This document shows positions 10,610-23,298 of a stretch of 64,000 nucleotides of DNA, piece by piece; position 1 is the stretch's first letter, and every line of letters starts with the position of its first letter. Position numbers and translations under genes: made by a program. Origin of the DNA: Cynocephalus volans (lineage: Eukaryota; Chordata; Mammalia; Dermoptera; Cynocephalidae); NCBI RefSeq assembly GCF_027409185.1, contig NC_084469.1:100565835-100629834 (forward strand), in the 5' to 3' direction. The notes below the pieces were generated by a model, which was not told where the DNA came from, made no database searches, and saw nothing but the letters and a program-made list of their open reading frames with translations.

Positions 10610-11280
10610 TCAAGTTTTATAATTTATACTTGGTCAGGAAGTTAACTTTTACTTTAAAATATCAAATTTATTTATGAAATGTTTATTTCTTAGGTATCCT
10701 TATTTTCATAGTTTCCTTGGGATCTGTAGGCACATCATTTTTTTTCACTCCCACATTTGTGTATTTTTATTTGAATCAAATTTATTTAATAAAAATAAAC
10801 ACTGACAGTGAGGGCATGTTTTTTGATGGATCTTTATGATTCAAATAACAAGCTTTCGGATTTATTGATCTGTCAATTCTACCATTTTCTCCTGATAATC
10901 TGATTTTTTTTTTATGTTTAGTATATCCATTCTCCTGTGAATCTTTGGTTTCTTATTATTTTCTTAATTTCTTATGATGAATAAATAGTTTTAGAACATC
11001 TTAATTTTTTTTGTTTAGTAATGACATATAAGGGAATGAATTTGCTTTAGAGAAGAAATTTGACTTTATCTAATTCCTTTTAGCAATTTAACTATAATGG
11101 ACTTTAGTATGATTTTCTCCTCCTTTCTTTTTTAATCCTAGTTGGGGTTTGCCAATCTACTTGGAGTTTCTTGAGTCTGTGGATTGATGTATTGTACCCA
11201 TTTCGGAAAATCCTCAGGCATTACACCTTCAGGGATGGCTTCTGCCCCCTTCTCTCTCCGCTCTCTCTACACACACGCAG
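10610..11280. mobile_element. AT-rich LINE-like segment, second of a pair (unit 2)
   Basis: Diverged relative of the segment at 7105-7700. It extends further into L1-like sequence (GGCTTCTGCCCCCTTCTCTC). Counterpart in the last unit: 24174-24844. Confidence 0.55.
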
Positions 11281-11460
11281 TTGTAATGAGGCTCGTCCAG
11301 CTCTGCTTCTTCTGTCTTCCTCAGGGAAGTTCCCATCAGAGACTCGGATGGAAAGTCTAGTGGGTAGCTCTAGTCAAGCATGAAAGACTGTGGCAAATCC
11401 ACTCGTGACCTTTGGAGGTTTCAGCTTGCTGCTTTAGCCCCCATGCCCTGCAGCTTTCAA

Positions 11461-11837
11461 ATGATACCCGAGACTGGGTAATTTATAAAGAACAGAGGTT
11501 TATTTGGCTTACGATTCTGGGACAGCTGCATCTGGCATGGGCCTCAGGCTGCTTCTACTCATGGCGGAAAGTGGCAGCAGCTGACGAGCACAAGCAGATC
11601 ACATGGCGAGAGGAAGCAAGAGAGAGAGGGGAGGTGCCAGGGTCCTTTAAACAATCAGCTCTCGTGAGAACTAATAGAGCGAGAGCTCACTCATTAATCC
11701 CCCTCCCCCAGGGAGAGCATGAATCCATTCATGAGGGATCCGCCCCCATGACTCAATCAGTTTCCACACTGCCACATTGGAGATGAGATTTCCACATGCG
11801 TTTTGGAGGGGACGACACATCCAAACTCCATCAGGGA
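11461..11837 (-). mobile_element. MaLR LTR (MST/THE1-like), antisense (unit 2)
   Basis: ATACCCGAGACTGGGTAATT, TCATGGCGGAAAGTGG, CTCGTGAGAACTAAT and CCATGACTCAATCAGTTTCC are the antisense MST/THE1 LTR pattern. The flanks match 42290-42350, where the LTR is absent. Confidence 0.8.
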
Positions 11838-12509
11838 CCAATCAGCAGCCCTGTCCCTCTGGGGAGACATTCTGTCCCAGGCACTTTGAGACTCAGGCAG
11901 ATTTTACGCTGACTTGTAGGAACCCTTGGCGCGTCTCCTCATGCTCCATGTTCTTCTCCACAACACACAGAATGTCTTGTGGAAAACGCCAGCCACACCG
12001 GGAGACAGGAGGTGCTCAGTTTCCCTGGGTCCGGGTTTCCAGATGTGCCTCTGGGTTTCCAACCACTCCCCAAAGCCTCAGGCCCCTCCTCAAGGCCCTC
12101 CCCGACAGGAAAGCTACCGCTGCCAGCTACACCTATTTTCAGCTCCCGGGATCAGTGAAGACACCCTTGAGGAAGGGGGCGAGTGGAGAAGCATCTGGAG
12201 GACTGGACGGGGGTCTTTGGAGGCGGTTTCTGGGATGAGAAAGTCTGGGGCAGAGCTGTGAGGAGTCTGGAAAGGGACTGTAAAGTGACACACTTGCCTG
12301 CTGTCCATTCCTCACCCACCTCCTGAGCCCTGGGGCCTGAGGCCCCAGGTCAGGGGTGAATGGGCACAGGAGGGTCCAGGGCGGGGGCTGGAGAACGGCC
12401 TCTCTGCTCTGCCAGGTGCCTCAGATTCTGATACGGCCACCGTGAAGGGTCACACAGAAGCTGCATGGGCCCCAAGTGACAGCCCCGCCCCTTTCCCCCA
12501 GGGGCCCCT

Positions 12510-12725
12510 CCCTGGGGTGGGCGGGGCCGGCTTTCATTGTGACTCCACCCTTCCCTGGGTTCTGGCCACGCCCCCATTCCGTCCATCTTTCTCATCCACC
12601 AATGGGCTGTGAGCATTGAGGCCATGCCCACCTACCTGTTGCCTAGCACCGGCTGCTCCCAGCTGCTCTGGCTCAGTCGCTGGTCCGTGCCTTAGCTGGA
12701 GGGAGTGACTGTCCAGTGCTTAGAC
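12510..12725 (+). promoter_or_regulatory. Golgin promoter region (copy 2 gene)
   Basis: Directly upstream of golgin exon 1 are GC boxes (GGGCGGGGCC near 12519), a CCAAT box (CACCAATGGGCT near 12598) and no TATA box. This fits a housekeeping-type promoter. The transcription start is not visible from sequence. Confidence 0.55.
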
Positions 12726-15700
12726 ATGATAAGGCGGAAGTACCCCTTTCCTTTTCCCTGCCCCGAAATGTCGGAGGAAATCCGACAGGAGAAATTGGCG
12801 AGGGCCAAGAAGAAGGTATAACGTGCTGGGTCGCAGCCCCGGAGCCAGCCCGAGGCCCCTCCTATGGTGGGACAGGGGCAGGACTCGGTGTCACTTCTGA
12901 GGCACACAGGGATTGCCCCTCTGTGCCTCTTGACTCCCCCCACCAAAGTCTTCTCAGCCATCCCTGCCCCCTCAGCTGCCCAGATCCTACCCTTGCCGGC
13001 TGTCCCCGGGTGACTTTGGCCAGTAAGGTTACTTCCAGGGCTCCCCACCTGGACTCAGCCCTGGCCTCCTGCTACCCCAAACCAGACCTTCCTGGGCTCC
13101 CTGGCTCCCCTGGGTTCCCATCTCCAAGGACCTCGGTCCTGGCTCTGTGCTCCACTTCCCCACAGTGTTGCAGTGACTCTGACATTGGTAGGAAGGAGTG
13201 GAATGTTGTCACCTCACAATCCCATTCCAAACTGACCCAATCCCCCTGGGAAGTGTCACAATCCCTCAGGAACTGTCATTACTGCCTGGGAGGTTTCTGG
13301 TTCCCCTTCTCCCCTTTACTTAGACATTGCCTACCTAAAAAGCCTGCACTTCACCAGTGAGCTAGAAATGTGGACAGTATCTCTGGGTGACCGTTGGGGG
13401 AACGGGTTCGGTTTGGTTTTCTCCTGGGTTTCTACTCTCTAGAGACACTTAACAATTTATTTCTGAGTCTGGATCTCACCTTAGAATTGCCTAGGATTCT
13501 GTGACCAGAGCGCCTTTCAGTCACTACTCTCTGGAGGGAGATGTGCTTATCTTCTGTGGGATAAATCCTGGGCAACTGAACTTCACAGCTTGAATCTTGC
13601 CAAGATCCTGTCGATCTGGGGTGCCAAAGGACTCAGGGGGCCTCTTTCTGAAGCATCAGATTTGCTTGATTCTTTTGAAAGAGAAAAAACCTCTTAATGT
13701 ACTTAGGGGTGACATTCACCTGGATTTGTAAGATCATAATGGACTTCTCTGAAATGATGCTTGGGTTTTCCTCTTTTTGTGAGGTCCCCAGATCCCTAGG
13801 GGTGTTCCCTCATGACTTCTGCCATTAGGGTACATTGACATAAACGTTTGAGAAGTACTGGGGTGCAGCTCTCAAAGCTCTGTGAGGGAGGCCCCCGATG
13901 TCTGATTTGTATTTGGCCCGCCAGCAGCTGCTGATTCATGACAAAGCCCCAGAAGACTGAAGTTCAATTCCATTATTGCCTTTTTCTAATCATGCTATCG
14001 GTCCATTTCTTCAGCCATTTGGTGATCATGACAACACCTTATAGGGTTGCTGGTGGCATTAAATCAGATGGTACAAGTAAGAATACTTTGTAAAAACTGT
14101 AAAGTAGGTGACAAACATAGGGGCTTCCACATCTCCTGCTTTTCCTTTTCACAGCTGAGAGAGTTCCAACGGAAAAAGGGCCTAGCTAGGACTGCTGAGG
14201 GAAAAAACACCAAAACCGGCAGTAGGCCCCAGCCCAGCATTTGTGAGAGGTGCCAGTCACCTCAGGAGGTGAGTGTTGGCTGGTCAGGCTCCTGGGAACA
14301 GGGGCCTCAAGGAGCAGTAGGGGGTAATGGTAACGACCATGGAAGAAGTGTCAGGGACTGGGTAAGAAGTCTGGATTGGAATCCTACATCTCCCTCTGCT
14401 CGGGATATGACATAGGACTCTTCTCTGAGCTTCTCCCTTGAAGCTGTGCACACAGATGGACCACGAGCTTAGCTGTCTCATTGGATCCTGTTGCAGGAAG
14501 CACAGGATGATGTTGACAACACCAAGGCCCAGGGCTCAATCCCTGTACTGGCCACCACCAAAAAAAGAAAAAGTGCAGGATAAGAGCTGCTCGGGAGCCG
14601 AGGGACAATGGGGAAGTGAGACCTTGAGAAGTGGGCACAGAGGGGCTACAGGAGGAGGGCTTGGTCCAGGTTAGGAAGAAAGGACAGCAGAGGGCTTAGC
14701 CATTGAGGGGCAGAGCACCTCCATGTGTGCTCTCATCTTTTTCAGCCCCCATCATCCATCACTGGGGAGGCCTTGAAGACTTCAACTTTCATTAAGGAGC
14801 TGGAGGTAAGTGCCCTCCAGGCCAGCCCCCAACCACCTCCCATGCTGGGGGCTGGGGTCCCCCCTGCCAACTCAGACAGCCACAACCCAATGTTGACAAC
14901 ACCAAGGCCCAGGGCTCAATCCCTCTACTCTCCACCACCAAAAAAAAAAAAGTGCAGAATGAGAGGTGCTCGGGAGCGGAGGGACGATGGGGAAGTGAGA
15001 CCTTGAGAAGTGGGCACAGAGGGGCTACAGGAGGAGGGCCTGGTCCAGGTTAGGAAGAAAGGACAGCAGAGGGCTTAGCCGTTGAGGGGCAGAGCATCTC
15101 CATGTGTGCTCTCATCTCTTCCAGCCCCCATCATCCATCACTGGGGAGGCCTTGAGGACTTCAACATACATTAAGGAGCTGGAGGTAAGTGCCCTCCAGG
15201 CCAGCCCCTACCACCTCCCATGCTGGGGGCTGGGGGCCACGCTGCCAGCTGAAACAGCCAACACCCCCACCCCTAATGATCGCTCTCTCTACCTCTCTCC
15301 CAACCCTCCTCCAACTCCTCCTCTCTTCATGTGCCACAGAGCCGGTGCCTAGTTCTGCAGGCAGTCCTGGACTCCACCTATGCAGTAAAGAACTATATAG
15401 AGTGTGTGGTGCAGGAACTGGTAAGACTCCAGTGGCATCCCCTGTTTCCACGCTGCCAATCCTGGGCTCCAATTTCCCCTTGGGGCTTTGAAGAAAAGGG
15501 GCTGGGGGTTCCTGTGCCAAGGGAGAATGGGGTGCTCGGTGGCCTAGTTCTCAGCAGGAGGGACCCCAGACCATGCAGCATGGCTCTTTCTGTTGCTGAC
15601 CTGCCTGCCCACTCTCTTTTCTCCAGACTCCCCTGCTTGAGTCCTTGCCGCATGGGCTCTGGGCTGTTGCCTTGTTGGAAACACTAGGCTGACAGTTGTC

Positions 15701-18700
15701 AGGAGCCCTGTGTTCCCACCCTAACTTAGTTCCTGCTTTGCTTGGTCTTTGGTTTTGGACAAGCCACCTCTCCTGCCTGGGCTTGAGTGTCCTGAGATAG
15801 AATTAGAGGGTGTCAAAGGTCCCTTGCAGCTCTAAGAATGAAAGATTTCTAGGCACACACGAGACATCAGGGAGACAGGGATCTTGCCTGTCCTTTTCAT
15901 TCCTGGATCCCTGCTATTAAGATCAGTCCCTGTCCTTAGTGTGTGGTTCGTGGTGAATCCATACACCCTTGTGAATCACAAGCTGGGAGAAGGGTAGTCT
16001 TTCCTTTCTCAGCCTCCATTTCTAGAGGTTTCTGTGGTTGTCATGGAAAGAGAATCAGGATTCAGATGTTCAGCTCTGAATCCAACAAAGACCCCAATTC
16101 TCTTTCCTTGGGAGTTCAAGGACAGTTTGTCCATTTGCGTCCCCTTAGGGTCTGAGAGCTTTCCCTTGAAAATCCATTCCTGGCCCCACCACTTCCCAGT
16201 CTGGGGAATGAACCTGAGGGGACAACCTCAGTCACCTTCCCGTGACTCTCCACATGGAAAATCTGGCACCAGGAAACTGGATGAAGTGGAAAGAGGGACA
16301 TGGTTTCTTTGTTCGCTCCTTCCATGTCTGATGGGTTTGGGGACAGACTGAGATGGAGAGGCCACAGGCTCGTCCTGCCCACTCCTAACCTGGAGAAGGC
16401 TCCCCCCTGCACCCCACCCTCAGCACCACGGGGTCCCCGAGGATCTGGTCTCCCTGGTGGGCCTGTCCTGGGCCATTCGTGGCATTCCTGGGGCTCGTCC
16501 CTTGCTGTTCCATCTCTGCCTCCCTGGTAAGAGATGTTTCTTTCCTCTTCCTACAGAAGGAGAGTCCGTGTCAGCAGCTGGACTCCCTGCGGGAACAACT
16601 GCAGGTGAGTGGACTCTATGGCATCCCTCATGTGCCCTAGAGAACCTTCCTGTCCCTCTCTCACCACCTGTTTGGCTTTTCTCCCAAAGGCTCAGATTCG
16701 GACCAATGCCATCTTAAAGTCCGAAAAGGAAGAGATGGAGAGAGCCCTGGCCGATGCTCGTCAGGAAGCCCGGCAGAAAGCAGGTGTGGATCTGGGCAGC
16801 CTTCCTCCCTCAACCTGGTGCCTTGACAGGCCTTCAGGGGAGTCCTTTGGGTTCCATCTTGACCTCTGTCATTCCAGGAGAATGTCAACATCTGCGGACC
16901 TGCCTGGACTCCCGGGAAAATGAGATCCAACAGCTGCAGGGGAGTCTGACCGCCTTCTCCACACGGCAGGGGGACGCCGAGAGGGTGAGTCCCGCCACCT
17001 GCCCTCACGCTTGCCCCTCCACCCCCAGGGGGAAAAATGGGCTTAGAGAATTAGATGGACCTGGATGTTCACATCCCAGCTGTACGTGATCTTAGCACTT
17101 AACCTCTAATACCTTGCATTTCATCTACAAAATGGAGCTAACGATAGTAACTCCCTCCTGTGGTGGTTGTGAGGATTCGATGGATTGTTAGCACGGTGCC
17201 TGGTGCCGCACGCAATACAGAGTCAGACCATGGTGATGACAGTCCTAACAATGGCAACGTGACAGGCTATCCCTGGGCCTCCGTCGGCCAGCTGTCAATC
17301 AGATCTCTTTCCCTGCCTCTTCCACCCTTACTGAGGTCTTAGGAAAAGCAACTGAGAACATGGGCTTGGAAATGCCTTGAAAAAGGTGTCAAGTGTGATT
17401 CAGGGGGAGGAAAGGTCACCGCTGAACGGTTGCTGTAGGTGTCAGTGTTCGTGTGCCCCGACTCCATCTTCTCCCTGCCGAATCCTGACTTTGCCTTTCT
17501 GTATTTGCAGTCCTACCGCAACCTCAAGAGCGAGCGAGATGCCCTCTTCCTTCAGCTGGAGGACAACAAGTAGGAGGGGGACGGTGGGTGGCAGGTCTGG
17601 GGGGGCCTCAGCATGGGTGTTGTGGTGGGAGGTGGGAGGGTAGAGGTGAGCACGATGAGGGGGACGCACAGGTTTGGACACGTGCAGAGCCAAGCTGGGG
17701 CCCCAGCTGTGCCAGTGACTCGTGTGTGGCCTCAGGCAATTCATGTCCTCTCTGTGGACAGGCACTTGAGAGTCCAGGTGTCCCCTTCCCATGCCATAGT
17801 CCTCTGGTTTTGTGGCAAAGTCAGTGCATTGATGACAAAAGTCGTCCTTTCTTTTCCTCGTCCTTTACATTCTCCACCACCTCTGGCCACAGGAACAACT
17901 ATGAAGTCCTCAAGTACCAGCAGGACCAGCTGAAGGGCAAGATTCGCGTCCTTGAAATGGAGAAGGCGGCCTTACAGGTCCAGGTGAAAACGGTTGAAAC
18001 GTCCAAGCTCCTGCCAAACCAAGTGAGTGGCTGCAGCCCAGGGGGTTGGTTTTATGGTTGTGGGGTAGAGAGGAGGGTGGCAGCCTGTCCCTCCTGCAGC
18101 CACTCCTTACACGGCTTATGCCCCTGTGCTCTGGGCAGGTGCACACTTCAAGCTGAGCTGCAGGCTCGCGTCATTGGGCTGGCATGTCACCCATTCTGCC
18201 TGCGTGTCCTCCGCACTCACCCCCTGGGCCTTTGTTCCCCCACCTCTAAAATGGGGTGCTGGATACCTCACACGAAATGGTACAGGGAGGGCCCGCTGTG
18301 TGCCTGTGCCGTGCCCCTTCCCTGTGCCGTGGGTCTCCGGCTGCATCAGGTGGCCACCGACTGCTTCTCTCCATCCAGACCAATTAGAACATGGAGGTCC
18401 CCAGTGCACTGCATTCAGGGCAGCACGTGAAGATGGAGCTGGCTGAGAAGTTGGGCCAGCTTCGTGAGAAGCTGGGAGACCTAAAGGACATGGGAATCCC
18501 TGCCCCATTCAGGAAGGGCTAGGAGACAGGCACCAGCCTCTGAGGGGGGGGTTCCAGAGCCAGCACAGAGGCAGCTCCAGCCTGGGGGACAGGTGACCCC
18601 AGTCATGCACTGCAGTCCTGTGACTATTCGTTGCTCTCTTCCTTCTGACCACACAGCTGCCGCAGAACATACAGAAATGCCACGAGAACCAAGGCTTCAG

Positions 18701-18770
18701 CAACAATCTCTGCTTTCCATTGTTTTATCGAGCAGAAAAGTATTGTGACAGTAACATCATGGACATCTGA
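12726..18770 (+). CDS. GOLGA2 (GM130)-like compact golgin, copy 2, complete
   Basis: Complete gene of eleven usable exons: 12726-12815, 14155-14268, 14746-14805, 15125-15184, 15340-15420, 16557-16604, 16690-16783, 16878-16984, 17511-17569, 17893-18022 and 18657-18770. Exon 1 has two in-frame ATGs. The one at 12768 opens [16 protein letters not shown], the hallmark golgin start. The one at 12726 adds 14 residues, much like the 12-residue extension of GM130, so I chose it. The predicted product is about 318 residues against roughly 1,000 for GM130. The N-terminal basic p115-binding type segment, the first coiled coils and the C-terminal FYRA end are kept, while the bulk of the rod is missing. 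The CpG and GC-box promoter lies just upstream within the same unit. The main doubt is whether the exon at 18379, with an in-frame TAG, is skipped; if included, the product stops at about 283 residues. Confidence 0.77.
14512..15262 (+). repeat. Intragenic exon duplication (unit 2)
   Basis: Counterpart of the 380 bp duplication in the first unit, with exons at 14746-14805 and 15125-15184. The acceptor tract of the first exon has one more T than in the first unit. Confidence 0.9.
18379..18522 (+). pseudogene. Relic golgin exon with in-frame stop (copy 2)
   Basis: Same TAG (18385-18387), same missing donor and same distal stop as in the first copy. The lesion therefore predates the array. Confidence 0.8.
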
Positions 18771-18940
18771 GATGTGGGGCCCAGGGCTCTGCCCCCTCCC
18801 AGTTCCTGCTACCCTGTCCTTGCCACCATGTCTCTGCCACCCTCTTCCTTCCACCCTTTCCCTGCCACCCTGTCTCTGCCACCCTGTCCCTGCCACTCCT
18901 TCCCAGTCACCCTTTTATCATGTTAAGACCCCTGTTCTTT

Positions 18941-20402
18941 AAAAAAAAAAAAAAAATCAAAAAAAAAAAAAAAAAAAGGAAAAAAGGAAAAAAAACTTAA
19001 AAAAGAAAAGGAAAAAAACAAAAAAAGAAGACAGCACCCAGAAAACACCGAAAAGAAGAAGACAACACCCTGAAAATACTCAAAAGAAGACAACATCCAG
19101 AGAACACCCAAAAAAAGACAACACCCGGAGAACATCCTAAAGATGATAGCACCCAGAAAACCCCCAAAAGAAGAAAACACCGAGAAAACACCGAAAAGAA
19201 GAGAACACCCAAAAGAAGATGACATGCAGAAAGTACTCGAAAGAAGACAACCAGAAAACACCAAAAAGAAGAAAACACACAACCCAGAAAAAAAACACAC
19301 GGAAGAAAACACCCCCCAAAAAGGAAGAAAACCTTTACAAAAAGAATAAAACCCAAACATAAAGAAAAACTGCCCAAAAGAAGAAAAAAACAAAACCCGA
19401 AGAAGACAACCGCAACAAAAAGAAGAGAACCCCAACGGAAGGAAGAAAAATGCCCCCAAAGTAAGAAAACCCCAACAAAAAGCAGAAACCACCCCACATG
19501 AAGGAAACCCCAACAAAAATAAAACCCCACTGATAAGAAGATAACCTCTCAGAAAAGAAACCGTCCAAAAGAAAACTGGAAAAGTAGAAACACCCCCAAA
19601 AGAAGAAAACAGCAACAAAGCGAAAAAAACCCACAATAAAAGAAGAATCCCACAAGAAGAAAAACCCCAGTAAAAAGAAGAAAGTGCCAGCAATAGGAAG
19701 CCCCCAAAGAAGAAAATCCCAATGAAAAGAACAAAACCATAACAGAAAGAAGAAACACCCCCCACAAAAAAGAAAAGTCTCTACAAAGAAGAAAAACCTC
19801 TGAAAAGAAGAAAAACTTCCAGAAAAGAAGAAAACCTCAACAAAAAGAAGAAACCATGCACCCCAAAAAGAGAACCCCCAAAGAAGGAAACCCTAGCAAA
19901 AAGAAAAACCCCATAAAAGAAAAAAACACCCAAATAGAAAAAACTCCAATAGAAAGAAGAAAACCCCCCAGGAAAACAAGAAAACCCCCCAAAACGCCCC
20001 AAAAGAAGAAACCCCCAAAGAGGAAAGCCCCAACAAAAGGAAAACTCCAAAAGAGAACCCCCAAAAAGAAAACACCCCAAAAGAAGAAAACCAAAAACTC
20101 CCCAAGAAGTAAACTCCCACAAAAAGAAAACCCAGCAAAAAAAATCCACACAGAAGAAAACCCTAACAATAAATAAATAAATAAATAAATAAAAATCCAA
20201 AAGAAGAAACCCCCTAAAAAATGTACAAAAATGTACAGAAATATACAAAAATCAAAAAATTCAAAACAAACAAACAACAACAAAAAAAAAAAAAAACAGG
20301 AAAAATACTAAAAGAGAGAAAAAGAAAAAAAATAAACATAAAAGAAGAGCCAAAAATAAATATGTAAGAAAACAGGAAGAAAAAAGAAAGAAAGAAAGAA
20401 AG
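18941..20402. repeat. A-rich low-complexity tract, unit 2
   Basis: Same tract as in the first unit with two extra A in the leading poly-A. Otherwise it is identical by eye over its length. Confidence 0.9.
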
Positions 20403-20668
20403 CAGCAGGGTGCCCTCACCAGTAGTCCAGCCTCAGGGACCCATAGGGGAAGACCAGTAGAATTGGTCCCTTGGGCAGGCCAGTCAGGGGGCCCCTTAAT
20501 GCTGGGGCAGGCCAAGGAAGCACTTGGGGCAGGCCTGGCAGGCTCTTAGCAGAAGGGGGCCATTAGCACCAATCAAGCCAAGGGGGCCCTGAGGTAGGCC
20601 ATTCGAGGGGAGTCCTTAGTGGAAAGGCAGTCCAGAGAGTTGGCTGGGGGTGGCGGGGGAGGCACTTA

Positions 20669-21264
20669 GCAATATTTTATCATTTATACTTGGCCAGAAA
20701 ATTTTCTTTTTCATTAAAGTATCAAACTTATTCATAAAATATCTATTTTAATAATTATCCTTATTTTTGTACTTTCTTCAAAATCTACTTTACGTTTTTC
20801 TCCACTCCCACATTTGTGTATTTTTATTTGAGTCATAGTTATTTAATTAAAATAAAGACTGAAAGTGAATACATGGTTTTTGTTTGATTTTTATTTTTCA
20901 GATAAACAGCTTTCGGATTTATTAGTCTGTCGATTCTGTCATTTCCCCTCTCTGGATCATTTGATTTCATTTTTCTGTGTGTGTTCAGCATATCCATTCT
21001 CCTGTGAATCTTAGGTTTGTCGTTATTTTCCTATGATGAATAAGTAGTTCTAGAATATTTTGATATTTATTATGTAATTATGACATATACGGGTGGGAAT
21101 TTGCTTTAGAAAAGAAATTTGACTTTATCTCCTTCGTTTCAGCAATTTAACTACGATGGACTTTAGTATGATTTTCTCTTTTCTTTTTTATTCCCAGTTG
21201 GGGTTTGGTTCTTCAATCTGTGGATTGACGTATTATACCCATTTTGGAAACCCTCCATGTCAGT
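20669..21264. mobile_element. AT-rich LINE-like segment (unit 2, before NCLN exon)
   Basis: Copy of the 7105-7700 segment and essentially identical to it. Confidence 0.55.
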
Positions 21265-21392
21265 GACACGATGACACCCACCCAGAGGGTCCTCATGGGA
21301 CCTGAGAAGGCGGGTCAAGGGCCCTCACTGTGGGTGCATCTGCAGACTGAACCGAGATGGGGTCCGGCCCCGTGGGGGACACACAGACATAC

Positions 21393-21473
21393 CGGGGCCA
21401 CTCTGAACGCGTCGTAGTGGGCCACGATGATGATGGTGGGAAGGTCCTCTCCACCCAGCCCCGTCAGCCGCCC
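21393..21473 (-). pseudogene. NCLN: Isolated NCLN exon, unit 2
   Basis: Same 81 bp exon as at 7829-7909 and identical by eye. The junction at 21929 again separates it from the rest of NCLN, leaving an orphan exon. Confidence 0.85.
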
Positions 21474-21943
21474 CTGTGGAGACACAGCCTGTGAACGGCC
21501 AGCAGGGCCTGAGGCTGCCCGGGCTGCCCCCAGGCCTTGCCACTCCTGGTTCCCACTCGGTGGGAAGACAGAGCAGGGAGTGACCCGAGTGTGGGTCTGG
21601 AAGACCCCTCCTGCAGCGGCCACATGGAGCCAGGACTGCCCTTGTTCTGACACCTTCTGGGGCACCAGATCCCCACGTGAAGCTCTTGCCGCAGACTCTG
21701 GGAGCCCCAGGGAACTCCCCCAGGGAAGAGGTGGATGCCAGGGAGGAACCCACCCAGGCCCCCTGTTCTACTCACAAAGTGTTAACAAAAGCGGGGGGGA
21801 GATGTGATGAAAACAACTTTCCTGTAGGAAAGAGATCAGGCCCCTCACCCCAGCACTTGGGCTCTCCGAGATCTGTGCCCACCCTATTCTGCTCTAGCTG
21901 GGGGGCCAATAAACTTCCCATAAAGGGCCCCTCATCACCAGGG

Positions 21944-22634
21944 GTCAGCTCCCGCCCCTCCCCCCAGCATCAGGGGTCAGCTCCCGCCCCTCCCCCGCCC
22001 GGCCGGGCGCCCTCCCGTCTGTCTCCTGTCCCTGCTTCAGCTGGCGCCGGAGCCTCCTCGGGGCAGTCCCCTCAGGGACTGACTTCCACCCGCACGGTTC
22101 GGGCTCCATTCCCCCCACAGGCCCGGCGCCCGCTCCCACGTCAGGAGCCCCTTCTTGCCCCCCGTGACAGACACGAGTGCGCTCTGCGGCCATCGGAGCC
22201 GGTTCGCACAAGACGCCGCCCCGCCGGCTCCTCGCGGCGCGGCTCGGGGCGGAAGGAGGGCCGGGCCGGGCGCGGGCGGCGCTGCGGGGCCGTGATATGA
22301 GGTAAGAGCTGGCGCCCTGCGCGCGAAGCCATAGTAACCGCCCGCCGCCACCTTCGCGAGTCCCCCGAATGCCGCCGGCCCGTGAGATGCCCCGCCCCGG
22401 AGCCTCAGGCCCCGCCCCTTACCCGGAGTCGCTCCTCCTTCCCCAGTCAGACGCCCGCTCTCTCTTCAAGCCCCGCCCACGCCACAAGCTCCGCCCCGAC
22501 TCGGAGACGGGACCTTTCTTTCAATGACTGTGCATCCGGCGTCTCTGCCTCTCGCCGCGCCCTGCGTCGTGGCCCCGCCCCTTCCTCAGCCCGTCTTCCC
22601 GTTGACCTCTCGGATGTGGGGTCGCTGCACCGCT
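21944..22634. promoter_or_regulatory. CpG island at the left end of the unit (unit 3)
   Basis: Identical counterpart of the island at 8380-9070, with the exon-like donor at 22302. The right flank of the array lacks it, which locates the duplication junction. Confidence 0.65.
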
Positions 22635-23298
22635 GGCCAGCCGTGAAGGCGGTCTTTGAGGCTCCCCTCTCGGGGGCTGGTCCTTCGGTCCTGTGGGCTC
22701 ACCTGCCGGTCCCCTTCTGCCTGCGGCCCCTCTTGGTAGAGGGTGGCTTTACTTTTTGCCCCGGTTGGGTGGGTTTGGGAGCCCTGCTCACCACCTCCTG
22801 GCTGGGTGAGGTTTTGCTGACACAGCCAAGGCCTGCATGTCCCTGCGGCGTCCCCCTGGGGGCCAGCCTTTACGTGGGGACTTCTAAAGTCCCACGCAGC
22901 ACCCCAAATTCAAAACCTTGGTACCTCTAAATGGATGTTTCACAGCCATGGGCAATTTGCCCCCAGAGGACACTAGGCAATGTCTGGCGACATCTGTAGT
23001 TGTCAGGACTGACGAGGAGGGTGCTCCTGGCATGGAGTAGGTGGAGGCCAGGGACGCTGCTCAGCACGTGCAGGACAGCCAAACCACAGAGCGTGATCCA
23101 GCCACAAGGTCCGCAGTGCCAAGGGGGAGAGACCCTGGTGTAAACGTAGCTCGTTTTGAGAGATTTAAGGAGCCACCTACTATGGGCTCGGCCTTTGGAG
23201 GATGCGGTACTGAGTAAAACTCACATTATACCAGACCTCCAGGAACTTAGAATCAGACAGACAGATCCTAACCAAACTTTTCATTGCAATTATGGTGC

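Larger units (their letters stand above)
8366..21929. repeat. Tandem array, complete unit (13.56 kb)
   Basis: This is a complete unit. Its left edge is defined by comparison with the right end of the array. All units share sequence through the GGGCC at 8365, 21929 and 35483. There this unit and the next begin a CpG island, whereas the last unit continues into unrelated flank. It contains, in order, the CpG island, LINE/LTR relics, the golgin promoter and complete golgin gene, the A-rich tract and one minus-strand NCLN exon. Confidence 0.93.
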
